Assembly: GCA_036389675.1 (NCBI GenBank)
Contig: DASVWI010000028.1
Coordinates: 1-64,000 of the forward strand
DNA: 64,000 nucleotides
Direction of reading: 5' to 3'
Source: DASQYE01 sp036389675
GTDB lineage: Bacteria > Acidobacteriota > Blastocatellia > Pyrinomonadales > Pyrinomonadaceae
Part shown: one piece after another, positions 57,168-64,000 of the stretch
Layout: the number at the start of each line of letters is the position of its first letter
How positions within the stretch are numbered: the stretch's first letter is position 1
Translations under genes and position numbers: made by a program
Notes under the pieces: model-generated
What the model was told of the DNA's origin: nothing
The model's database searches: none
What the model saw: the letters and a program-made list of their open reading frames with translations, nothing else

Positions 57168-57809
57168 ATGGATACGGCAACCTCTATTGACGAACTATAC
57201 TTCGGCACATCTGCGCCGCATTTAGTCGTGGCCGAGCCCCCAACCGATCATGCCTTGCTGGAGGCCACGCGAACGGGCGACGAGGCTGCCTTCGCAGAGC
57301 TGGTCGGGCGCTACCGCAACCAGATTACGAGTTACGTTTACCGCATGACGGGTGATTATGATTGCGCGGTCGATCTGGCACAGGAGACTTTCGTGCGCGT
57401 CTACCGCGCGGCGGAGCGCTATCAGGCGAGCCATGCCTTTTCAACCTACATTTACCGGATCGCGACGAATCTGGCGATCAGCGAATTACGCAGACGAAAG
57501 CGCCGGCGGCTGGTTTCGCTGACAGGGTTTTTTCAGTCGAGCGACGGCGCGCCACCCGTCGAGTTCAATCCGCCTGACCTGCGGCCTTTGCAGGACACGG
57601 CCCTCGTCGACGAGGAGCGCCGGGCGGCTGTCACGCGGGCCATCAGTACGCTGCCGGATAAGTATCGCGCGCCGCTGGTGCTGCGCGATGTAGAGGGCAA
57701 AAGCTACGAGGAGATCGCGTCGATTCTGCAAACGAGCGAAGGCACGGTTAAATCTCGCATCAGCCGCGCGCGCTCCTTCTTGCGCGATAAGCTGAAGGCT
57801 TACTTGTGA
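57168..57809 (+). CDS. ECF RNA polymerase sigma factor (RpoE-like)
   Basis: A 213-residue ECF sigma factor. Region 2 is seen as FAELVGRYRNQITSYVYRMT, CAVDLAQETFVRVYRAAERY and STYIYRIATNLAISELRRRK; region 4 as LPDKYRAPLVLRDVEGKSYE and IASILQTSEGTVKSRISRAR. It reads into the zinc-finger anti-sigma gene with a TGATG overlap, so the pair is translated together. This is the normal arrangement, unlike the other sigma gene in the window. Confidence 0.95.
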   Translation: MDTATSIDELYFGTSAPHLVVAEPPTDHALLEATRTGDEAAFAELVGRYRNQITSYVYRMTGDYDCAVDLAQETFVRVYRAAERYQASHAFSTYIYRIATNLAISELRRRKRRRLVSLTGFFQSSDGAPPVEFNPPDLRPLQDTALVDEERRAAVTRAISTLPDKYRAPLVLRDVEGKSYEEIASILQTSEGTVKSRISRARSFLRDKLKAYL

Positions 57810-58636
57810 TGAAAGTAATAAAAGCAATGGACTGCAAAGCATGCCGCAACGAAATCGAAGACGCCCTCGGGGATGAGCGCCCGAGCGAGCTGGCCCAGAG
57901 GCATCTGGAATCGTGCGAGCGCTGCCGCCTCTTTCAAGAAGAGCGGAGCGCGCTCCGCGAGCTTATGTCGTCACTGGGCACAATCAATGCGCCGAATGAT
58001 TTTGACTGGAAGCTGCGTGCGCGCATCGCTGCCGATGAGCGAGGCGCGTATCGAAGGCGTTTGCGCGGCGGGTTTGCTCCCGGCCTCCCGGCCATAGGGC
58101 TCGCCGCTTCGTTCGTCCTGCTCGTCGCCGTCGCCGTTCTCTTCAAGCAATCGGATGTGCGTTTAAATCCGGGCCGGGTCGAGGTGGCAACCGTGCCGGC
58201 GAAGAGCGTGGTGGAAACGCCGGTCAGGGATTCCGTTAAAATTAATGAAAGTAATGGTGGCGCAGCGGTCGATAGCGTGGCTAGGGTAAACGCGACGAAA
58301 GCTTCAGCCGGGAACAGGACGGTGCGCGCTGCTCGTGCTACGCAGGCCAGAAGCGTAAGAGTAGAGCCCGGAGCGCCAGAGCTAAGGGCCTCGGCTGCGG
58401 CTGTTAATCCCTCGCTGCGCTCGAATGATTTCAGCAGCAGCGCCGCGCCCGTCGTCTCGCTCTTTTCCATACCTGTTCGCACACCCGCGCAGCCCCTGAA
58501 AGTCCTGCTCGATGAGGGGCGGGGAACGATGCGAACCGTCGCCTTGCAGCCCGTCACCTTCGGCTCGCAGAAGATACTTGAGCGCGGCGGGGCTGCCAAA
58601 GGGATGGAACAGCAGGGCACAGATGAGGTCTGGTGA
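57809..58636 (+). CDS. Zinc-finger anti-sigma factor
   Basis: A 275-residue protein whose ATG overlaps the sigma stop. The N-terminal MDCKACRNEIEDALG and RHLESCERCRLF give the zinc-binding His-x3-Cys-x2-Cys motif. A membrane helix follows near 93-113 (LPAIGLAASFVLLVAVAVLF), and the periplasmic part is low-complexity, Ala/Val/Ser-rich, where a signal-dependent protease would cut. It probably keeps the partner sigma at the membrane. The pseudo-HtrA gene follows after 41 nt. Confidence 0.92.
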   Translation: MKVIKAMDCKACRNEIEDALGDERPSELAQRHLESCERCRLFQEERSALRELMSSLGTINAPNDFDWKLRARIAADERGAYRRRLRGGFAPGLPAIGLAASFVLLVAVAVLFKQSDVRLNPGRVEVATVPAKSVVETPVRDSVKINESNGGAAVDSVARVNATKASAGNRTVRAARATQARSVRVEPGAPELRASAAAVNPSLRSNDFSSSAAPVVSLFSIPVRTPAQPLKVLLDEGRGTMRTVALQPVTFGSQKILERGGAAKGMEQQGTDEVW

Positions 58637-58677
58637 TCAATCAATCGAGCCTTAGCTCGGGAGTTTTATAAACCATT

Positions 58678-60408
58678 TTGCTTTTCAGTAATCTTAAAAG
58701 TCAGTTGAAGGTTGTAGCGTTCGTCGTCATCGCGGCGACAGGCGCGCCTGCACAGCAGCCGAGCCAGAGGCCCGTCATCGCGCCGCCTCCGCCGCCACAG
58801 CGCGTGCCCGCTGCGCCTGCGCCAACCCGGCGCTCAGCCTCGCAGCAGCCGCCGCCGCAGATTGTTACCGTCCTGCATCGTATGACGGGAATCAAGTTGA
58901 TGAGATGGCTGAATCGTTCGGGCGCTCCCGTGGCCGCCATCATAGAGTTCGATAATGAGAACGCGACCAGCACGGACATGCACATGAGCATCACGGCGGG
59001 GTTCGCGCTCGGCGACGGCCAGAGTGTTATTGCTTCACTTCCGCAGGCCGAAGCAGAGGTAGAGGGCGGCGCGATTGAAGCCCCGCCGGAGCAGCAACAG
59101 CAGGCGAAAGGCGCAGGCGCGCCGTCGTCTCAGGCGGCGGACATGACGGTCGTCAGGCCGAACGGCTTTCGTGTCGCGGCTGAATATGTGGGCCTTGACG
59201 GATTGACCGGCCTCTCGCTGCTACGCATCGACGGTGTCAAACTCCCGTCCGTGCCGGATGCTCTGGAAGAAAAGCTCGCCGTCGGGCAGCGCGTGCGGCT
59301 CTACGCGCCGGAGCCGGCGGGTCGGACTGATTCAAGATTGTCGAACAGTCTTTACCTGCGGCTCGGTGAGATAGAAGGTCGTTTGGCCGCCATCACTCGC
59401 TCGGCTTCAGGCCGCATCACTCACCTGACGGTTCGAGCACAGGGACTTTCACCATCGGTCAACGGCGGTATAGCGATCAACGACGCCGGCGAGACCGTCG
59501 GCATAGTCGAGGCCAGCAGCGCGAGCGAAGCGCGCATCCTGCCGGCACAGGTTATCAAGCGCGCGGCTGAGCGCGTGCTCGCGCGACGTGCGAGCGTCCC
59601 GCGCCCGGTGCTGGGCGTGCGCGGCAAATCCGTCACCGCCGCCACCATGTTTCAATTCATGTCCGGCGGGTGGTCTCAGGCAGAGGCCCTCGCCCTGATG
59701 AACAAAGGGCAGGGCCTATTGTTAACCTCAGTCGTGCCGAATACACCGGCGGCGCTCGCAGACCTTCGCCCCGGAGACATCATCGTCAGCGTTAATAATA
59801 ATGATATCAAGAGCGCGGAGGATTTCTCCTTTACGCTGACCGAGGCGGGCGGCGATTCCACGGTCATGTTCACAGTCCTGCGTGGGCAAAAGCCTGCCCC
59901 TGCGCCCGCCGGGCCACCCGCCCCGCCCGCGCCGGAACTAGCACCGCCAGCGCCCATGGCCCCAATGCCACAGCTCAGGGTTGAGCCTTTCGCGCTTCCC
60001 AAGCCGCTCGAGCCGCTCAAGACCATCAACGTCCCGATCAAATTGAGCTACTCGTACAAGATTTCCAACGCGCCGAAGGCAGCGCCCGCAATCGCCGCGC
60101 AGGCCGCGCCGCGCACAGAGCTGTTTACCTCGCGCGGTGTGGAAGTCATTCCGCTGGCGAACGCGGGCGCGACGCGTCTGGGGGCTCGCGCCGGAGTGCT
60201 TGTCGTCTCTGTTGGTGTGACGAGCGAGGCTGCGCGCGCCGGTTTGCGTGAGGGGGACGTGATTGAGTCCGTCAACGGTCAACTGCTGTCCTCGACCACT
60301 CGCACGGAGATGGTCTTTGCCCCGGACGTTCGCCTCACGCTCGGCGTTGTGCGTCGCGGGCAGAAACTGAGCATCAACCTTCCGGCCAAAGAAGCGAAGC
60401 GGAAATAG
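58678..60408 (+). CDS. Secreted pseudo-HtrA protein with two PDZ domains
   Basis: A 576-residue exported protein with a signal sequence (LKVVAFVVIAATGAPAQ) and a Pro/Gln-rich linker. Residues ~70-320 follow the HtrA protease fold, but all three catalytic positions are altered: the His region reads GDGQSVIASLPQAE, the Asp region LDGLTGLSLLRI, and the Ser loop SPSVNGGIAI where GNSGG is expected. Two PDZ domains follow, with VLLTSVVPNTPAALADLRPG near 345 and GVLVVSVGVTSEAARAGLRE near 505, separated by a Pro-rich linker. By position after a sigma/anti-sigma pair it may sense misfolded envelope proteins. The start is TTG. Confidence 0.82.
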   Translation: MLFSNLKSQLKVVAFVVIAATGAPAQQPSQRPVIAPPPPPQRVPAAPAPTRRSASQQPPPQIVTVLHRMTGIKLMRWLNRSGAPVAAIIEFDNENATSTDMHMSITAGFALGDGQSVIASLPQAEAEVEGGAIEAPPEQQQQAKGAGAPSSQAADMTVVRPNGFRVAAEYVGLDGLTGLSLLRIDGVKLPSVPDALEEKLAVGQRVRLYAPEPAGRTDSRLSNSLYLRLGEIEGRLAAITRSASGRITHLTVRAQGLSPSVNGGIAINDAGETVGIVEASSASEARILPAQVIKRAAERVLARRASVPRPVLGVRGKSVTAATMFQFMSGGWSQAEALALMNKGQGLLLTSVVPNTPAALADLRPGDIIVSVNNNDIKSAEDFSFTLTEAGGDSTVMFTVLRGQKPAPAPAGPPAPPAPELAPPAPMAPMPQLRVEPFALPKPLEPLKTINVPIKLSYSYKISNAPKAAPAIAAQAAPRTELFTSRGVEVIPLANAGATRLGARAGVLVVSVGVTSEAARAGLREGDVIESVNGQLLSSTTRTEMVFAPDVRLTLGVVRRGQKLSINLPAKEAKRK

Positions 60409-60447
60409 ATCGCTGCGGCAGCTTTGCTCCTTCAATTGAAGCTCTAC

Positions 60448-62421
60448 TCAGTCAAGGTCGTTTCGTTGGATGAGGCTTGCTATCACGGCCACCAGCTCGG
60501 CCAGCTCGACCGGCTTCGTGACGTGCATCTGATAGCCGGCCCTGAGCGCACGCAGGCGGTCTTCTGTTCTGGCATAGGCCGTCAGGGCGATGGCAGGGAT
60601 TTTCCCCCCGCGCCCGGCAGGTAGCGCCCTGATCTTACCGATCAACTCATAGCCGTCCTCGCCCGGCATCCCTATGTCGCTGACCAGAATAGCCGGCCTC
60701 TCTGTTTCGATGGCTTCGAGCGCCTCCTGAGCCGAGCGTGCGGTGATTACTTCCGCGCCGCATTGGCCGAGGCCCAGTCTCAGCATCTCCCTTGTGTCGG
60801 CTTCGTCATCCACCACCAGCACCCTCATTCCGTCCATTCTCTCAGGACAATCATAGGTGACAAACGTGTCCATCGCCGTCGGGTGGATGCGCTCTGCCGG
60901 GTTGTTCTTTTGATAAACGGAGACCACAGGAAGCTTGACGACGAAAGTTGCCCCTTGCCCTTCGCCCGGGCTCTCGGCATCCACTGTTCCGCCGTGCAGT
61001 TCTACTAAATGGTGGACGATAGAAAGTCCGAGCCCGAGCCCTCCGTGCTGGCGCGTCGTCTTCTGGTCTGCCTGACGGAAACGCTCGAAGACGTGCGGCA
61101 GAAACTCGGGTTTGATGCCGATTCCCGTATCGCTGACGGCAATCTCGATGTGAGAGTTGATGCGCTCAAGCCTGACCTGCACGCGCCCGCCGCGCGGCGT
61201 GAACTTGATGGCGTTCGACAGTAGATTCCAGAAGATCTGTTGGAGGCGTGCCGGATCGCCCGCGACCGAGACTACGCCTGAGTCCATCACTTTCTGAATC
61301 CGCACCCCTTTGGCTTCGGCTGCCGGTCTGAGCGCCTCTATGGCCGATTCGATGAACGAGGCCGGCTCCACCTGCCTGACATCCAGACGCAGGTTGCCGG
61401 TGGTAATACGGGAGACATCCAGCAGATCGTCAATCAGTTGAGACTGAGCCCGCGCGTTACGCTCTATAGTCTCTAGCGCGCTGGCCGAAAGCTTTCCGTC
61501 GAGTTGTCCGGTGCGCATCAGATGTGCCCATCCGAGGATGGCCGTCAGCGGTGTCCGCAGCTCGTGCGAGACCGTGGAGAGAAACTCGTCCTTCAAGCGG
61601 TTGGCCTCGCGCAGCTCTTCAGCCGTGCGCCGCTGCTCGTCTATGTCCGTGTTCGTCCCGAACCAGCACGTGATGCGGCCCTGAGCATCACGCAAAGGGT
61701 TAACGCGCGTCAGGAACCAGCGAAACTTGCCGTCCGCTCCCTTGATCGGAAACTCCATCTCGAAAGGCTCGCCGGTCTCAAGCGATACCCGCCAGCGCTT
61801 GACCACTTTAGGCAGCATCGCAGGGTCGTGCACAGCCTGCCAGCCCCATCCCTCCATCTGCTCCGGCGTCGTGCCCGTGTATTCGTACCAGCGCTGGTTG
61901 TACCAGAAGATGTGCCCGTCCGGCTCGGCCATCCAAACGAGCTGCGGCACGGCATCCGCCAGCGTACGCAATCGCTGCTCGCTCTCCCTGAGCGCTTCTT
62001 CGGCCTGTTTGCGCTCTGTGATGTCGCGCGTGAAGCAGCGCGTGTGGACGAACCTTTCATCCTCCCAGAGCACGTTCGAGTTAATGAGAACGTAACGAAT
62101 CGAGCCGTCCTTACATCTGAGGCGTGCTTCGTAATTATAAAGCGTCTCTTTGTTGGACAGCCGTTTGAGGATGTCATTAATCGTATTCTGGTCGGCGTGA
62201 AACTCCGTGATCTTGCGCCCGATATACTCTTCGCGTGTATAGCCCAGCAGGTCAAGCTCTGCCTGATTGGCCCAGAGGATAGACCCGTCGGCCCCGACCC
62301 AGTGCAATCCGACGGAAGCATTCTCGATGAAATCGGCCAGCTCACGCTCGCGTCGGCTCAATCCTTCGAGCATCTTCGCTTGCTCGGAAGAGTTTTCGTA
62401 AATCACATTGTCATCAGGCAT
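60448..62421 (-). CDS. Hybrid sensor histidine kinase (PAS-PAS-HisKA-HATPase-REC)
   Basis: A cytoplasmic sensor of about 657 residues. Two PAS domains (FIENASVGLHWVGADGSILW and LADAVPQLVWMAEPDGHIFW) with PAC segments are followed by the HisKA dimer helix with the phosphorylated His in TVSHELRTPLTAILG. The ATPase domain has its N box at FWNLLSNAIKFTPRGG and G boxes at SDTGIGI and GGLGLGLSI. A C-terminal receiver (RVLVVDDEADTREML, Asp in VSDIGMPGEDGYEL, Lys in MHVTKPVEL) completes a phosphorelay. No membrane helix is seen. ATG 62421 is chosen because a TATAAT lies just upstream of an alternative TTG at 62496. The signal is unknown; PAS domains often bind small molecules, light or oxygen-related cofactors. 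Confidence 0.92.
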   Translation of the reverse strand: MPDDNVIYENSSEQAKMLEGLSRRERELADFIENASVGLHWVGADGSILWANQAELDLLGYTREEYIGRKITEFHADQNTINDILKRLSNKETLYNYEARLRCKDGSIRYVLINSNVLWEDERFVHTRCFTRDITERKQAEEALRESEQRLRTLADAVPQLVWMAEPDGHIFWYNQRWYEYTGTTPEQMEGWGWQAVHDPAMLPKVVKRWRVSLETGEPFEMEFPIKGADGKFRWFLTRVNPLRDAQGRITCWFGTNTDIDEQRRTAEELREANRLKDEFLSTVSHELRTPLTAILGWAHLMRTGQLDGKLSASALETIERNARAQSQLIDDLLDVSRITTGNLRLDVRQVEPASFIESAIEALRPAAEAKGVRIQKVMDSGVVSVAGDPARLQQIFWNLLSNAIKFTPRGGRVQVRLERINSHIEIAVSDTGIGIKPEFLPHVFERFRQADQKTTRQHGGLGLGLSIVHHLVELHGGTVDAESPGEGQGATFVVKLPVVSVYQKNNPAERIHPTAMDTFVTYDCPERMDGMRVLVVDDEADTREMLRLGLGQCGAEVITARSAQEALEAIETERPAILVSDIGMPGEDGYELIGKIRALPAGRGGKIPAIALTAYARTEDRLRALRAGYQMHVTKPVELAELVAVIASLIQRNDLD

Positions 62422-62510
62422 CAGGTTTGTTCGGCCTTTGGGTTGATATGCGTAAGGTCTCTGGAAAATGGCTTCGCGACACTTTTTTAAAACCAATGGG
62501 GGTTGGACTC

Positions 62511-62516
62511 ATTATA
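62511..62516 (-). promoter_or_regulatory. Consensus -10 element for the histidine kinase
   Basis: TATAAT on the minus strand, about 90 nt before the chosen start. The implied transcript start near 62504 leaves too little room for the TTG at 62496 and supports the ATG at 62421. No clear -35 is seen. Confidence 0.4.
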
Positions 62517-62690
62517 GGAGATAACAGAAAGATTTACACCATGTGATTAGCGCGCGAGGGCCGGACGACCAGTCGGCCATCTTTCCGGCGGCGATTAATC
62601 GCGCCTCAGAACCCCGTATTCTTGCTTGCGGGGACGGAACCTGTGTTAATCTAGGCGCACAAAACGCGCTCGTTTAATCCTGCTCCGAAG

Positions 62691-64000
62691 ATGTATGTGT
62701 TTGTGCCTGACGCTATGCTGCATAAAGCCGTATCGCATTATCATGAGTTGCTCACGCAGAACGACTTGTCGGAATCTTCCCGACAGATGCTGGACGAGGG
62801 GCTCGAACGCACCAAGCTGATCTTCGGTGGCCGCCGTCTATCGCCCTACCTGCGCCCGCACTTCGTCACGGAATCGGACTGGTCACGCGTGACGCGTATC
62901 TGCGAAACGGTCTGGAGCGCGATTGAGAAGGTCAAGGACGCGGCGGTCGAAAACGACGCCTTGATCGATGAGCTGGGCCTGACGGATACGGAGCGCGAGC
63001 TGGTGCAGATTGACCCCGGCTATAAGGCCGTCTCGCCGACAGCGCGGCTGGACTCTTTCCTGACGGATGAGGCTTACAGCTTCGTCGAGCTGAACGGCGA
63101 AAGCCCCGCCGGCATAGCCTACGCCGACGCCGCCTATGATATTTTCACAGAGCTTCCAGTCATGCGCCGCTTTGCCGAGAGCTACAACGTGCGCCAGCTT
63201 TACGGGCGCGCGAAGATGCTGGACGTGCTGCTGCGCGCGCACGCCGAACACCTTGGCCGCAAGCCCGATCACGCGCCGCACATAGCCATCATCGACCTGA
63301 AGGGCATGCCGACGCAGAAAGAGTTTGAGTTGTTCAAAGAGTATTTTGAGAGCCAGGGCTGCCCGGCGATCATCGGCTCGCCGGACGAACTGGAATGGAC
63401 GGGCGAGCGGCTGCGCGCGGGTGATTTCGAGATTGATATTGTCTACAAGCGCCTGCTCGTCAACGAGTATCTGCCGGTCATGGAGGAGAGCCCCGCGCTG
63501 CTGGAGGCTTACCGCGCCGGCGCTGTCTGTATGGTCAACAGCTTTCGCTCGAAGCTGATTCACAAGAAAGCCCTCTTCGCGGTGCTCACAGACAAGCGGC
63601 ACGCGCGCCTTTTTACGGACGCCGAGCGAGATGTCATCGCCGCGCACGTCCCGTGGACGCGCCGCGTGCGCGCCGAAAAGAGCGATTACTCGGGCGTGGA
63701 GATCGACCTGCTTGAGTTCATCGCCGCTCGACGCGAGCGTCTCGTGCTTAAACCCAACGATGACTACGGCGGCCACGGCATCTACATTGGCTGGAATACG
63801 GACGAAATCTCATGGGCCGAGGCAATGCAAAGCGCACTCGCCAACGGCGACTATCTGGTGCAGGAACGTGTGCCGACGGCGCGCGAGGTCTTCCCGGCTT
63901 TGCAGGAGGACGGCTCTGTCAATTTCGCGGAGCAGTTGGTCGACCTGGACCCCCTACTCTTTTTCGGCAAGGTGGGCTCGGCCTTCACGCGCCTGTCGTT
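62691..64000 (+). CDS. Circularly permuted ATP-grasp protein (3' end outside window)
   Basis: The frame is open from ATG 62691 to the window edge, giving at least 436 residues. The order of segments (RPHFVTESDWSRVTRICE, FVELNGESPAGIAYADA, VCMVNSFRSKLIHKKALFAV, LVLKPNDDYGGHGIYIGW and LVQERVPTAREVFPAL) fits the circularly permuted ATP-grasp family, in which the ATP loop (KPNDDYGGHG) comes late. The family makes amide or thioester bonds and is often found with peptide-modifying genes; none is visible here. The frame continues beyond the window. Confidence 0.85.
   Translation, partial: MYVFVPDAMLHKAVSHYHELLTQNDLSESSRQMLDEGLERTKLIFGGRRLSPYLRPHFVTESDWSRVTRICETVWSAIEKVKDAAVENDALIDELGLTDTERELVQIDPGYKAVSPTARLDSFLTDEAYSFVELNGESPAGIAYADAAYDIFTELPVMRRFAESYNVRQLYGRAKMLDVLLRAHAEHLGRKPDHAPHIAIIDLKGMPTQKEFELFKEYFESQGCPAIIGSPDELEWTGERLRAGDFEIDIVYKRLLVNEYLPVMEESPALLEAYRAGAVCMVNSFRSKLIHKKALFAVLTDKRHARLFTDAERDVIAAHVPWTRRVRAEKSDYSGVEIDLLEFIAARRERLVLKPNDDYGGHGIYIGWNTDEISWAEAMQSALANGDYLVQERVPTAREVFPALQEDGSVNFAEQLVDLDPLLFFGKVGSAFTRLS

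Overview
The window is GC-rich bacterial chromosome with long tightly packed operons. It shows no phage, plasmid, transposase, CRISPR, rRNA or tRNA genes that I can see. Gene content (ether-lipid type megaenzyme, many secreted and TonB-type proteins, ECF sigma/anti-sigma pairs, a UPF0182 protein, frequent TTG/GTG starts) points to a Gram-negative from the Acidobacteriota, most likely the Blastocatellia (subdivision 4). That placement is inference from gene content, not from a marker gene.

Layout. 1-2.4 kb: end of a TonB-type gene, then an aminotransferase, a lysine-rich small protein and coaD on the minus strand. 2.5-6.4 kb: a probable SAM-II riboswitch and terminator in front of cobalamin-dependent methionine synthase (metH). 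6.5-18.7 kb: a lipid neighbourhood with a PlsC-type acyltransferase and a diacylglycerol/sphingosine-kinase-like protein on the plus strand, and on the minus strand an SDR reductase, a 1483-residue reductase-AMP ligase-ACP-acyltransferase (ElbD-like, ether lipids), a LarA-like protein, a prolyl oligopeptidase and a HAD-IB phosphatase. 18.8-25.5 kb: a TPR lipoprotein, a small Cys protein, a cREC-type receiver, a UPF0182 membrane protein and a secreted NHL propeller/M23 peptidase fusion. 25.6-42 kb: envelope genes, with two MacB-type permeases lacking an ATPase, two membrane glycosyltransferase-like proteins, a translationally coupled three-gene operon (secreted 682-residue protein, alkaline-phosphatase-superfamily phosphodiesterase, UPF0104-FtsX fusion), and a membrane-anchored FHA/trypsin protease. 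42.2-47.8 kb: a thioredoxin-like ferredoxin, a YcxB-like protein and the glycine cleavage operon gcvT-gcvH-gcvPA-gcvPB. 48-54.3 kb: a 12-unit 21-bp tandem repeat, an ECF sigma/anti-sigma pair split by a gap, a YfgM-like TPR protein, a YdjM-type hydrolase and a TPR membrane protein. 54.5-64 kb: an ATP-grasp protein, a secreted protein, a sigma/anti-sigma/pseudo-HtrA operon, a hybrid histidine kinase and the start of a circularly permuted ATP-grasp protein.

Three families of intergenic inverted repeats (A, B, C below) recur. Eight of nine copies lie within about 15 nt of a stop codon, and one supplies the last codons of a gene, so they look like mobile or amplified 3'-end hairpins.

The most promising leads are: the ElbD-like megaenzyme and its neighbours; the phosphodiesterase/UPF0104-FtsX operon; the 21-bp tandem array with a palindromic core that reads as similar heptapeptides on both strands; the riboswitch-controlled metH; and the sigma/anti-sigma/pseudo-protease operon. 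All functional calls rest on motifs read by eye; no database search was possible.
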